A stretch of DNA of 64,000 bases. Source: Adiantum capillus-veneris. Taxonomy: Eukaryota > Streptophyta > Polypodiopsida > Polypodiales > Pteridaceae. Positions within the stretch are counted from its first letter, which is position 1. The number at the start of each line of letters is the position of its first letter. This document shows, piece after piece, positions 26,065 through 38,060 of this stretch. Location of the stretch: NCBI GenBank assembly GCA_014529385.2, contig CM043954.1:91787747-91851746 (forward strand), written 5' to 3'. Made by a program: the position numbers and the translations under genes. The notes under the pieces are model-generated. The model did not search any database. It saw only the letters and a program-made list of their open reading frames with translations, and had not been told where the DNA came from.

Positions 26065-26528
26065 TGGAATTGGAGCTGGTCTCTTCAAACAACTAATTTT
26101 AGTGTTAGAGTTTAGAGCTATTGGTTATATCGTTAGTTCAGTTAATGAAACCGGAATAGAGTACTGAACTGGAATGTTATACTGAAATGAGAGACATGAC
26201 TGGAATATTTGCGGATTCAAATTAATAGCTCAAGGATAATCAGTACAGTGTATGATGGGTTTAAGCTCAAATGATTACAGAAGCAATGATTACAAGGTGA
26301 AGCTAGAGGCGAAGAGCTCATAAACCCGAAATTATTTAGAAATCTAAAGCCAAAAGTCAAGCAGCTAAGAAGCCAAGCAGCCCAATTACAATGTAACGGG
26401 TCCTTCTTATAGCTCCCAGGAGTTACAGCAGTAAGTGCCTGCGGTAATTAGTGCTAGTGTGATTGCTCCCGTTGTTCGGCCTTCTAAGGGACAGTTCTCA
26501 CCTGTTGGGGCTGTCTTCGCCCTCTATA
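26065..26528 (-). mobile_element. 3' LTR of element A (464 bp)
   Basis: Matches 33149-33641 in inverse orientation from the start (TATAGAGGGCG here, TGTAGAGGGTG there) to the end (CCAATTCCA here). A purine tract precedes it on the minus strand. Beyond its end the sequence becomes host gag, not leader, so this is a 3' LTR. The next five bases are ATATA (minus strand). Confidence 0.85.
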
Positions 26529-26545
26529 TCCTTCCCTCCTTTCTT
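26529..26545 (-). other. Polypurine tract of element A
   Basis: Minus strand reads AAGAAAGGAGGGAAGGA immediately before the 3' LTR. Confidence 0.75.
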
Positions 26546-28633
26546 GAATTTTGGTATAACCTCAAAATTTTTTGAAAACAAATCCACCAGCTGATTTTGA
26601 TTTGGTGTTGAGGAAACCATCTAGTATTCTGGCTTGGCTTGAACCCTAAACCCTTCTGGTTGCTAATTTGGCCGATGTTCCTCATGATAATACTCTTTTG
26701 GTATTGCTAGCTTTATACCATCCTTCATGCTTGTTGAGTGCTTGACACCCCTATAGTTGTAATTCCAAGGGTGCCCAACCAAGGAAATTCCAGTGCCTAA
26801 CTGGGAAAATCCACCGTCTGTTTCTGAGATGGAACTACCCAGTATCCTTCCACTGAACTTGCTTCCTCTTGCCCTTCTTCTGTGTTGGTGCCTCAGAAGT
26901 CCCAGTGCCAGCATTGTCCTTCTGGATAAGTCTATAAATGGCCTCCTTCTCAAGTTGATCCTGCCTTTCAATGGACATCTCAAATTCATAAGGCATGAGT
27001 GGGTTGTAGGTTTTGGTGTCGGGATCATACAGACTGCGTTTGCCCTTTGTCAGACGAGTTCTAGCCAATTTATGACAATGTGAGGCTGTGTGGATCCATC
27101 CCTGCTAAAGAGGCTGATTCATCATAATTCTAGATTCAAAGAGAATCTCATCCATCTCTCTATAGTGTGGCCCCAGTCATGGCTTTGCAATGATATCCTT
27201 TTCAAGAATTTTAGAATACTCCACAGTCAGTTGAAGTAACTGATTTGTGATCTTTGTTAAATCCACGGAGTTGGATCTTCCACTGTCCCTGACCTTCTAC
27301 ATTTCTCCTTGAAGATCCATGACAAGATCCATTTTGAGGGCGTCATTGATCAGTGATCACCAGGATTTCCATTCCATAGTGGCTTGCTCATACCAGTCTT
27401 GAAGTTCATTGGTGATGTTGAAGTAAGTGAGCCAATCCACTGGTTTTGGATGTTGAGGATAAAAAAGTTGGGAAAAATCTAGGCAGTTCAGCTCCTTTAG
27501 CAGGCAATGCATACAGGAGAACTAGAGAATCAGACACAAATTCCAAAATTTTGAGAACAAGTTGATTCTCCTGCTGCATCATCTTCCTAGTAGCTCGAAA
27601 GACCTAAAAGAGTCTTCGGAGAGAAATTGCTTGTTCTCCTACTGTCATTTGGGTTCGAGGTCCTTTACTACTGGAAGACTAATCTTCGATGATGGTCTGC
27701 ACCCTTAGATCCAAAACTCCTATGGCAATTTTCATCTAAAGCAAGACTTCTTTCAATTGAGTTCTAACCTCCTTCATACACTTGTATGTAGGCATGTTTC
27801 CTAGCAGTAGATTCAATTCAAGAGCTAAAGAGTGTCGGTCTGCAATGGACTTTTGCTACCAATGTGGATTGATTGTCATATCATCAGAAGTCAACATCCA
27901 CTTAGTTACCCTTTCCGGTAGTTGGATTCTACTGGGATGCTAAGGTAATTGACACAACTCTTGATCATGAAAGGTAGCTGATTTCCAGTGCTAAATCATT
28001 TCATTGGCACCTACATACAACCTTTGAAAGAGTTCCAAGTCAAAGATAAGAGTGTCATTCTCCAAATAATTCCTAGTAATAGGAGCTTGTTGATGTCTTA
28101 ATCTCTTTTTCAATCTGATGAGCTGTAAGGAGTGTTGTTCATCAGCCTTTAAGGATTCAACCACAACTTTGCCTTTTCCTTTGCAGTCTGGACTGTGCTG
28201 TGAATGGTGTACTAGAGAATCTCCAGTGTTGCCCTTCTGTCCACTGCCTTGCTGCTGATCATCAGACCGCTGGTCCCCCGACTGCTAGTCTAACTGGTCC
28301 TTTTGCTGATCTGGCTAGTCTTTGTTGGGTTCACTTCCCCCTGTGGCAGCTGATCCACCAACTCTAGAGCCTGAAGCAGGAGTATTATCATCATCATTAG
28401 GTTTATCTGTTGGGTTGTCCTCCCCTTCCTCATCCTGATCTTCTTCCCTCTCAGAATCCTCAAATCAAGATCTTTTTGCTTATAAATATAATCCATGATG
28501 GCTTGATTTGCTAAAGCAGTGTTGTATTCAGAGAGCTTGTCTTGCAAATCTCTCTGCATGGTCTCCATAAGTGCCTTCAAATTGTCCATATTCAAAGTGA
28601 CAATGCCTTCTGGAGTCAAAATATTAGCAAGGT

Positions 28634-28669
<36 letters not shown>

Positions 28670-30445
28670 ATAAGAGAAGCCTTCAATGTAGTGTGGGTTG
28701 TCAACATCACATTGAAGTCTACCCTCTAATTCTCAGCATAGTCTAAAATCTATCAACATTTCTTATAGCTTCTACCTTGTCTTCATTTAACTACCTATTC
28801 TTTGTTTCGAGCTTGCATAGCTTTACTTGTAGCTCCTTGATTGTTCGTGTTGACTAATTTTCAGCAATACTATGCCTAAGAGATAATACCTCGATAACTT
28901 GCTGAAGTTTTTGAATTTGCTGCTGGCTGCTTTCCAGTTCATCTTTAAGCTTAGATACTTCATTAATGGAAGTTGATGCATCCATCATCTGTCCCAAGGC
29001 ATTGACAATGGTGTTCCATGATGACTGGATAAGCACCGAGCAACCATCAGTTACTGTTGCCGAGTCAGATTGGACTGGCTCATAAATCGTAACAGGAGCC
29101 ATGTATGGTAATGTTGCCAAATCAAGTTTTTGAAGAATTAATCGACCTTTGAGAGGGTGATGTTGTAACTGTTGTAGTCTATCCTTCTTGGCTATGGATA
29201 AAGCCAATTCACTAAAAGGAATTTTGTTGGATGGACTGGCAAGTGCTGAACCCTTTCCCTTGTCCAGTACTGGACGTTTCTTGCTGGCTTGTTCCAACAT
29301 TGATGTCTGATGGAGTTTATTTTTTAGGTATGGCCAAAGTCTGTCTTGCTGAGGACTTTTTAGTAGGCAATGGCTTGACCTGGATCTCCAGTTGGTTTAG
29401 TAAAGCACTACTTTTGGCCAATGTAATCTTTGATTTCTTTGAATCATTGGCCACCACCTGTGTAGCCTTCCTCTTATGTCCAGTTAGAGACAACTAATTG
29501 CATGGAGCCTCTTTGTCTGAAGAGAGCTCAACATTGCTAGTCTCTGGGATGGACCTCATACTCCAAGCCATCCTTACCTGGTAATTAGCTTTGGAGCAAT
29601 TGCCCAGTATAGAAATTGCCAGACATACCAACCTTTGAAAACATTCTGAGATTGTAGCTTGGCAGTCTACTAGAGCACATTATGAGATAAGATCTGACAT
29701 AAGCTGATTTTAGCTGTAGCGTCTAATCTTTTTGCAAGTAGCATAGCAAACAGCTTTTCTGACACATATGTGCAGGTGTTCTTCAGGATAATAGCCTCAT
29801 TAACAAAGCTGTAGAATGAGGGGACGTCCAGTCCTGCTACTAGAACCCCTTGTGCACTAGCCTTTCATTTATTCTTAGCTGCTTCATCCTCTTTCAGAGA
29901 CGAACTTATCTGTTTTACAGACGTTGTGGTTGGCTTTGGTTGATTGGGCATTTTGAAAGCATAAGCAATGGCGTCAGGAGTTGCTTTGACTGTTACACCA
30001 TTGAAAATAGCACTGTCATCTCGGTACTAGAAGAATCAAGAACCTGCTTGATTACGGCGGTGACAAAATCTATCCTTGTAGCTTGTACAACCACATGCAG
30101 ATCCCATAGTTGTAGTAGTGCTTTGGCCTGCTCAATAAACACATACCTTTGTATCTTGCTATGTGGGATAAGTGGTAGAGAAGCTTGTAGGGAGTTGATA
30201 ATTGCTGCATTTTTGTCTATGGTATCCTGCATCTTCTCCTACATTTTCCTTCTATCCATTCACCGTGAGGACGGTAAGTCTATAGAAGAAGAAGACTTAC
30301 TTGTATATTCAAGATCATAGCAAAGTGTGTCGGGTAGGGATAGACAATGATCAACAGATTCTTTTGTCGAGGAGATTTGTGGTTGTAGTGCTACCCTCAG
30401 AGCTTGGCGATGGAAAGTGTGTAATAGTAGGTAGGCTTCACACAA
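26546..30445 (-). pseudogene. Decayed long ORF in env position, element A
   Basis: The minus strand carries a chain of frames (30445-30260, 30232-29993, 29300-28854, 28619-28290, 27068-26835) separated by stops and shifts. Readable parts include VTVKATPDAIAYAFKMP near 29960, a heptad-rich stretch INEVSKLKDELESSQQQIQK near 28950 typical of a coiled coil, Lys-rich linkers and a short C-terminal basic segment. The VTVK...FKMP part resembles VKVAINKDIVAEALKFP at about 52670 in element C, so both belong to one protein family. The position before the polypurine tract and 3' LTR is where Athila and Tat elements carry extra ORFs. No transmembrane or envelope motif was seen. Function unknown. Confidence 0.55.
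28638..28667. repeat. (TA)15 microsatellite
   Basis: 30 bp of TA inside the decayed ORF. Confidence 0.95.
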
Positions 30446-30844
30446 GAGATTTGTGAGGAAGAATGCCCACTCGCCTTACTGTTATACGTGTTCGCGCCAT
30501 AAAAGCTCCACTACTTACCGTTCCTAGAGTTTTGTGCACCATCGGCAACATGGCACACATGCATTGGCTAATACTTTCCATGTTCCCTTTAATGATTATC
30601 ACATGCATTTCCATTGGCCCTTTTCCCCATAAGAATTGGTACTGGCTCTAACACTTGACGGACTCTGCCACTGGCACTGCTTTATGTACTGTCATTAGTT
30701 TTGGTATTGGTTGTACCCCACATAGTGGGCTCAACAAAACTGATAATAGATCCCAGTCCCACTTATCCTAATATAGTAAACAAAATCAATCATTGATGGG
30801 CTACTTAAGGACCTCTCTTCTTAAGCAAGAAAAGAGAAACCAAA
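30446..30844 (-). other. Leader of element B or junction zone; no gene
   Basis: Non-coding on both strands apart from very short frames. A junction between the leader of B and the 3' half of A should lie here, but I cannot place it. Confidence 0.35.
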
Positions 30845-30857
30845 TGCTCTGATACCA
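30845..30857 (-). other. Primer-binding site of element B (initiator tRNA-Met type)
   Basis: Minus strand reads TGGTATCAGAGCA, one base inside the LTR end CCATTACA. This is the standard initiator-Met primer site of copia elements and of chromoviruses. Confidence 0.9.
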
Positions 30858-30858
30858 A

Positions 30859-31846
30859 TGTAATGGAATTGGCCTATGAACTTTGAGAGTAGCAAAATTA
30901 GGAAAATTAGAGAAAGCATTTTTGTGAGACTACTTTGAGAGCATAGAGGGTGAACTTAATTGATGGTAGCAACATAACCATAGTTAACTTGGCAAGAACA
31001 ATACTTTTGCAAAAGAGAGAGTTTAGAGAACTTGACAATAGTTGAGGACCGAATTTATGTGGAGCCGGTCCCCCTCCAATAGGCATTTGTATAATAGATT
31101 CTCCCTTTAAGAGCGACTTGTTACAATACAATCTTTGTTCTCCTTGTGACCTAGGTGATGCAATGAAGATGGAAAGCTTCATGCATCACGAGCATAACAT
31201 AAAAGTTGTAAAAAGCATTAACTATCCCAAGTCTCAGTCCCAAGGCCTCAAACACCTTCGAAGGTGGAGAGAGCTAGCAGGGAATGAGGGTAGGGAAGAG
31301 GAAGAAGAAACATTCCATAGGAGAAAACAGTAGCATAGTAATGAAGATGGAGAAGATGACAAGCTTAAGCATTGAAGCATGTCTCTTGGTTGGATTTTCA
31401 TTCCATAGCCAAGATTGTTAGTGTAGGCTCTCAGCTTCTCTACTAGCTTGGAGAAGGAGATGGAGCTCTTGCACTTTGCACACCACACAATGAGAGTGTG
31501 TATGTGTGTGTGTGGGAGAGTATACCCCCCAAATAGACCCTCTTCTTGCTTTGGTCGACCCCTTGTTGTAGCTCATGCTTGAAGCTCATTGGACCCCTCC
31601 AGGCCTAGCCAATCATATACAAGAGTCATATCAAGCAACAAGGGTAGTCTTGGGACAAGTGTCCCCCTTTCCCCTTTGAGAGAGAGGACTTGATAAATGC
31701 AAAAAAATTTATTTAAATCAACTAAATTATCATTGGACCCCTTAATAGGCCAACCAATTTGCTTTAGGGACAACATGAGGGCAACAAGGGTAGGGGCTTG
31801 ACATGTGTCCTTGCTGCCTCTTGAGGCTTGGTCTTACCTTGTGTGT

Positions 31847-31889
<43 letters not shown>

Positions 31890-32257
31890 TTCTCTCTCAT
31901 CTCCCTAGCTTTAGGGCTTGCCCCCTCATGAATAGGGAGGTTGTTGAATTTTGGAACACAAGCACCAAGTTAGTCAGCATGCACGACAAGTACCTCAAGC
32001 GTGGGCCGGGTTCCCACCTCAAGCTCAACCCTAGCTTACCTAAGGTCAAAGGAAATTTAACACCAACCTTTGGAGGCCTTCAATTAAGCTAGCCATGCTC
32101 TTTGAAAGATCATCTCTTATTTGGACCCCTTTACCATTGGCCCCGTGTTGAGATAGACCCGTAAGAACATGTCTATATTCTAACCCTTGTTCCCGTCTAT
32201 TCTCCCACATTAGATGATCAATTTAATATGAGAAAATCAATTGGGTTGGTTAGATAT
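30859..32257 (-). mobile_element. 5' LTR of element B, intact copy (1.4 kb)
   Basis: Collinear with the split left copy (11264-12079 plus 20310-20981). On the minus strand it ends CCATTACA next to the primer-binding site. The start is near ATATCTAACCAACC and does not have the usual TG, so the outer border is uncertain by a few bases. It has a (GT)n tract at 31841-31887. I found no matching target duplication around the B pair. Confidence 0.85.
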
Positions 32258-33148
32258 TAGAATTTATGAAAAATTATTTTTCAAATGATTATAACACCAC
32301 ATCGCAATCAAATAGACAGCCATTGCCCAACCTTGAGAACTCACAAACCTCACCACTGTCATTTTAAGCATGGCTTGAGTAGTTTCCAACAATAGATCTG
32401 AACACAAAAGGGGGTGGATAAATGGCCATGCTAGGTCTAGAAGCACCACCAAAACCACCACTCCATCAACAATACCAAGATGAGAGCAGAACAAGAATGT
32501 CAAATCCGACCAGGACTGAAGCACTATATTGAGAACAAGAACGAGGAGAAAGGGTCACAATAGAGGAACGACCACTTGCTAGAGCAATCAAGAATTCTGG
32601 ATTAGGAGCACCCCTAGGGGAGGAACATGTACCATATCGTAGTCTAGAAAGATATTATAGAAGAGGAATGGGTGATCCTATGCTTAGATTACTAGATCAC
32701 TGTAGGATCAGACAATCTCAAGTCCAAAAAAGGGCTAACAAAAAATAAGGATCTGAGGGATCACGTGGCATCATTTGTGCGCGTCATTAGAGCTAAGGAA
32801 GTCCTAGACTTTTCCATGTAGTTTGCAGGATTTGGAGTAAATCTAGAGGAGGATGCCGCCACCTGATTTGATTCCGTTGAACGTAGAGATTTTGAGTCAA
32901 TGGAGAAGGTATTTGATGATTTTATTGAGGAATTCTCTCAAAGCGAGATAGCTCACAATATGGTCTTGAAAATCCATCAGCATTTGCTAAGCCACAAGGT
33001 AAGCAACCCAAGTGGTGTGCAATTGAATAAAAATGGAGGAGTCATGTGACGAAAGAGTGTTACTACAACAAGGGATATGTGAGAGAGTGACAGTATGTCC
33101 CACCAGCCCAAGTAGCACCTCCTCAAGTACCACCAATGCCTAGGTATA
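32258..33148 (+). pseudogene. 5' piece of the host gypsy gag gene
   Basis: Broken frames give NSGLGAPLGEEHVPYRSLER near 32590, FESMEKVFDDFIEEFSQSEI near 32890, then KWCAIE...ECYYNKGYV and VPPAQVAPPQVPPMPRY up to the LTR A border. The KWCAIExKW...ECYY pattern is the same as in the gag of element D (near 44515-44570), so the family is the same. A TGA at 33088 and earlier stops break it. It ends exactly at LTR A (33149), after a Tyr codon; the reading frame continues on the minus strand at 26064 beyond the other LTR A. Confidence 0.65.
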
Positions 33149-33641
33149 TGTAGAGGGTGAGGAGAGTCCCAACATGTGGGAACTATCCCTTAGAAGGCCG
33201 AATAGTGGGAGCAATCACACTAGTAGTAATTACTGCAAGTACTTACTGTAGTAACTCCTAGGAGCTATAAAAAGAACCCATTACATTGTAATTGGACGGC
33301 TTGGCTTCTTAGCTGCTTGAATTTTGTCTTTAGTTTTCTAAATACTTTTGGGTTTACGAGCTCTTCGCCTCTAGCTTCACCTTGTAACCATTACTTCTGT
33401 AATCATTTGAGCTTAAACCCATTATACAATGTACTGGTTATTCTTGAGCTATTAATCTGAATCTGCAAATACTCTTTTCAGTTTTCGAATCTTGTCTCTC
33501 ATTTCAATATAACATTCCAGTTCAGTTCCCTATTTCAGTTTAGTACTCTATTCCAGTTTCATTAACTAACTAAGGACATAACCAGTAGCTCTAAATTCTA
33601 ACACTGGAATCAGCTGTCTAAAGAGACCATCTCCAATTTCA
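33149..33641 (+). mobile_element. 5' LTR of element A (493 bp)
   Basis: Begins TGTAGAGGGTGAGG, ends CTCCAATTTCA. CTATAAAAAG at 33265-33274 is a good TATA box. The five bases before it are GTATA (33144-33148). A primer-binding candidate follows at 33645. Confidence 0.85.
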
Positions 33642-33644
33642 TTT

Positions 33645-33659
33645 TGGCGATCACGGTGG
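33645..33659 (+). other. Primer-binding site candidate of element A
   Basis: TGGCGATCACGGTGG, three bases after the LTR end. It begins TGG as a tRNA 3' complement should. It may fit a tRNA-Arg, but I cannot confirm which tRNA. Confidence 0.5.
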
Positions 33660-33724
33660 TTAGAGTTGTTCGCTCTTCGACCAAAAAACTCTTATTCTCC
33701 TAGTTAGAATTTTCAGTTGTACAC

Positions 33725-35300
33725 ATGGCACCCAAAGCCAGTCATGGTCGCAAACTGTCAACCCAGTTAGGCACTGATTCTAACCGCATCCACCCTATTC
33801 TTGAGGTATCAAAAAGAGATTCTAATCCCAAGAAGGACCTTGAGAGTGAGACTGAGGCTCAGGAGGAGCACAATCATGCTAAAGAGGCCAGGGACTCTCA
33901 ACACTTCAGTCATGTTGAAGAGGCCACGGACCCTCAGCACTCCAGTGAGTCTAGGAGGAGAAGGGTGGAGCGAAAAGAATGCAAAACCAAAAGTTTTTAG
34001 TTCACACACAAGGCAGTTGAAGCCAAGGGCAACAAGGGCAGTCGTCACAATTCCAGTTGGAAAGCCACAGAAGAGACAAAGATTGAAACTGAAGAAGAAG
34101 TTGTCTGGGATGCTGATACAAATCACTACATGAAGTATTCAAGGCTCCCAAGGTTAGAAGAAGCAGAGACAATGCCGACCGGCATGATTATACTTCTTCA
34201 TTGAAAATCTCTTTCCCAGTGTTCAAAGGAGGAAAGAAAGATGATCGAGATGTTCATATTCAAGCTTTTTAACAGTATGTTGAGTTGAAGAATATTGATG
34301 AAGATGACTGGGAAGAATATTTTCCTCAAACACTGAAAGATGCAGCAAGAAAACGGTATTACCATTGCCAACTCAGATCATACAACAAATTGCTCAAGGC
34401 TTTCAGATTGGAGCATTCAGACAACAAGGGTGATGAGGACATCCTCTGTGAGCTAGATAAGATTAAACAAGGGAAATTGTCAGTGAGAAGTTATGTTGAG
34501 AAGATCAAGGAGTTAACCAGGCAGTTGCAGGAGCCACCATCAGAAAAGAGGCTATAAGCATGGTTTTTAAATGGGTTCCACAGTAAGAATCTCAGAGAAC
34601 AGGAGGTACCTGCACCAACAAAGAAATTCAATGATTTGGTGCAGAGAGCTCTGAAGCTTGAACAACAAGCTAAGAAGAAGAGACATCACAAGAAGAGGAG
34701 GTCCACCACTAGCAGTTCTTCCATTGAGAATTCTGATTCTAGTGAGACCTCCAAGAGCTCTGATAGCAGCTCAGATGAAAAAATCAAGGCCAAGGCCAAG
34801 AAGGGGTCTTGGTCCAGGAAGATTGAGGAAATGGCCCGGCAGATTGCTGAAATCAGATAGACCAGAATCAGTTAGAAGAATGGAAACCTAGTGCTCAAGG
34901 TGCAGATCTAAAGATCATGTTTCAAATGAATGTCCACAATGTACCTATTGCAAAGCATATGGTCATTTATGGCATTTGAACTCATCACTTCAAGAAGGGA
35001 AAGGATTTGTCTCTAGTGGCATTTAAATGTTAAATCAGCTAAAGTAGAGACAACCAGTGTACCCCAAGAGGAGAAAACAGGTACCAGTGGCACTGGTACT
35101 GGGCGTGGTAGATACCAGGGAGGTATTGGCCGAGGCCAGGGTCGTGGTACTTTTCAAAATCGAAGCCTTAATTTTTATACTTGTGGCAAGTATGGGAACT
35201 TTGCAGCTTAGTGTCCAGAGGCACCCAGCACTGTAGCTACTGAGGCGAAAGCCCCAGAGCCAGTTCTAGTACAAGCAGCTACACGCAGTAAAGGGGTAGT
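33725..35300 (+). pseudogene. Element A gag
   Basis: A start at 33725 gives a charged N-terminal region, broken by a TAG near 33999 and a frame change. The capsid-like part follows (VFKGGKKDDRDVHIQAF near 34220, then 34285-34557 with LRSYNKLLKAFRLEHSDN and LSVRSYVEKIKELTRQLQ), matching the gypsy gag capsid in order and spacing. A basic and Ser-rich linker (34636-34860) leads to two zinc-knuckle remnants: Cys-x2-Cys-rich sequence near 34890-34980 and YTCGKYGNFAA near 35180 with a stop at the position before CPEAP. It is about 500 codons long, usual for the family, with at least five stops. It would form virus-like particles if intact. Confidence 0.75.
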
Positions 35301-35552
35301 CATTGAAGAAATCCCAAATGAGCCGGCAAAACCAGTTTGTCCTGAAAGTAGCAAATGGGCTCAACAGAGAGAGGTATGGAAGGCAAAGGGAAAAGAGAAG
35401 GTAGTTGATGAATTGGAGGAGAACTAGCGGCTAAGATCACAAAAGATCTAACAAAGAAGCTACCAGAGCAGCCAAAACATTCTGATGGTCGGGTCATTCA
35501 GAAGATACCAGCCTAGTCTTTTGAGAAAAGACAACCAGATCAATCAGGATCT

Positions 35553-36197
35553 ATGCTGGTTGTAGTCCAAGGACTGGTGGAAGATCTAGGAAACGTTAAA
35601 TCAGATCTAACTGCAATGGGAAACAATGAAGGGGGTAGGACAGGCACCAGAATAGAGGAGTGGCAATGTGAAGATAGTCTCGATTCCTCTAGTTTTGATA
35701 ATAACTCTGATAAAGAGAGAGAAGAAATTCATGTTAAGATCTGTGAAAGAATTCAAAAAATGACAGTTGAATTAGAAGATATCAAAAAAACTTTTCCTGA
35801 AGTAGCAAAATTCATCAAACAGCAAATAAAGGTTAAGCGGATGCCAGAGCAATTGACTTGGTAGCTGTCAAGGATGATGAAGTGCCTGTGATCGAGGTAG
35901 ACTACAAAGTCAGGAAACAATGGGAGCCACTATCTGATGGCATACTGGATGGAGGGAAGTTGTAAACATCCTAGGGGCACACCTTCAGAAAAGAATGGGT
36001 ATCACAAACTTGAAATGGCCGATCACAGAGTTGTGGAGGCAACTGGGATGATAGAGAGTATGCAGATAAGGGTGGATGTGCAAGGCGCATATGGGATGCT
36101 ACAGGGACACCCATTGTTGCAAATGGCACAGGCTATTCACAACTATGCCAATCAGACTCTGACAATACAGGGCACCAGTAGAAGAATTCAAATCTAG
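35553..36197 (+). pseudogene. Element A gag-pol linker and protease
   Basis: 35553-35864 is an acidic, Lys/Glu-rich linker. From about 35880 the frame gives DEVPVIEVDYKV and ILDGGSCVNILGAHLQKRMG, the retropepsin active-site region in its Asp-Gly-Gly-Ser variant known in some plant gypsy elements. The reading frame then shifts to 35937-36197, where MADHRVVEATGMI, VDVQGAYGML and a final beta-strand motif follow in retropepsin order. The shift and stops inactivate it. Confidence 0.7.
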
Positions 36198-36278
36198 ACA
36201 AACAACACTAGAAGCTGGAGGAAGGCACTGTGACCAGAAGAGCTTTGCCAGAAGTATGGGGTAAAGAAGATTGAGAGG

Positions 36279-37352
36279 ATGCTGGCACCAATGAATATTT
36301 TTCCATTGGCCGAGATAGACCTAAATGCAGTATTATTTGACAAGGGTCAGGTTGAAAAGCAAAGGAAGCAGCTTCTAGATCAGTTCACTGAACTCAATCT
36401 TGGAGAACAACTAGTTCAGCTAATTGGACGGCCAGAGAAACTAGTTGACTCCAAAGAAGAATTCTTAGATTCTAGTACACCAGCGGCCATTGAAGAGGTG
36501 CACTCTGAAGAAGTTACTAAAGTTCAAACTGAAAATTTAGAACTACAAGGTCCGTCGTGGGATTATGCTGAGGAGTCAACCAAAGATTATGCTGAGGAGT
36601 CAACCAAAAGGAAGGGAGGTGGGCCTAATTGGTTGATTCCAGATGATCAGGAAATTGAAGAATGGAACCTTGGTTATGAGGAAAGTCCTAGATTGATAAG
36701 TAAACATGCATCTGAACCCAGGATGAAAGAAAAAGCCTGACTCATGTTCCAGAAGTACAAAGACATATTCACATGGGAACATACCGATCTAAAAGGTGTA
36801 GATCCAGAGGTCGATCAACATAGAATACCTCTGAAGCTGGATGCCAGAACAATGCATCTGCAATGGTACAGAATGAATCCAAATTATGCTAAGAAGGTCA
36901 AAGAAGAAATTGACAACCTTCTGAAGGTTGGATTCATTACAAAAGTCACCAGTAGTGACTGGATATTTTCTATTGTGGTAGTGCCCAAGAAGAATGGAAA
37001 TGTGGATTTTGAATGCTCAATCAAATATCCTTTTCCATTACCTTTTACGGATATGCTTTTCGATGAGATTGCAATCCATGAGATGTATAGCTTTATGGGT
37101 GGCTACAGTGGTTATAATCAGCTAAAGATTTCTCCTAAATATCGGAGTAAAACCACTTTTATTATTGAATGGCGTGCATTCATGTATCTGGTCATGCCAT
37201 TTGGTCTTTGCAATGCTCCAGCAACCTTCCACAGGTGTATGATGGAGATATTTAGTGAATTCGTGCACCAATTTATCGCCATCTTTATGGATGACTTCGT
37301 TGTATTCTCAACTGAGGAGAAGCATTTGCTCTTTCTAGAAATGGTTTTCTAG
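36279..37352 (+). pseudogene. Element A reverse transcriptase
   Basis: 36279-36740 is the protease-RT linker. The next frame (36744-37352) starts with the RT leader FQKYKDIFTWEHTDLKGVDP, then VKEEIDNLLKVGFITKV, SIVVVPKKNGN, GYSGYNQLKISP, YLVMPFGLCNAPATFHRCM and the catalytic FMDDFVVFS (Tyr of YMDD replaced by Phe). A segment with the usual CVDYRKLN motif is missing after VPKKNGN, which implies a deletion of about 12-15 codons. The frame stops early at 37352 in the thumb. It is a Ty3/gypsy RT by motif content. Confidence 0.85.
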
Positions 37353-37415
37353 TGTTTTAAGGAGTAGAGGATCTATTTGAACCCATTCTAGAAGGGACAA
37401 CTACTGTGACATATA

Positions 37416-38060
37416 GTGTCCAAGAATGGCATAGAGATGGACAATGATAACATACAGTGTGTCCAGCAGGCCAAGGCACCCCGCACAACATCGGAGTCAA
37501 GTTCATTCTTGGGATATATCAATTATTATAAAAGATTTGTTCAAATGTTTGCTTCCAAGGCATTACCTTTATATGAGCTCACAAAGAAAACCAGCAAGTT
37601 CATCTGACTGTTGAATGTGAGGAGAGCTCCCAATGTCTTAAAAATGCTATTATCAATAAGCCAGTACTCCGACAACCAAATTGGGATGCTATTTTCCATG
37701 TGCATGTTGATGCTTCAGGACTGGCAATGGGAGAAATACTGGCTCAACCAGAAGGGAGGACTAATTATCCAGTATATTTTGCCAGTCAGAGATTCAGTCA
37801 GGCTGAACAAGGATGTACTACTACAAAGAGAGAAGCCTTAGGAATGGTTTTCAGTGCCACCAAGTTTTAACATTATTTACTGGGTAAACTAATTAATTTC
37901 TATGTGGATCATCATGCATTATTATTTTTTATTAACAAATTTATTATCCAAGGAAGATTGATTAGATGGATGATGTTCCTGATAGAATTCGAATTCCACA
38001 TATTTCACAAGCCCGGTAAATCTCATTGTGGTGCTAATTTCCTATCCAGAAGTATTGTCG
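37416..38060 (+). pseudogene. Element A RT thumb and RNase H
   Basis: 37416-37607 holds the RT tail (SFLGYINYYKRFVQMFASKA). In other frames to about 38060 the RNase H follows, with HVDASG near 37690, REALGMVFSATKF near 37830, and HHALLFFINKFIIQGRLIRW with LSRSIVD at the end. At least three frameshifts separate the pieces. Confidence 0.75.

Noticed and set aside
25407..26115. Plus-strand frames 25825-26115 and 25973-26167
   Set aside because: They are shadows of the minus-strand gag piece.
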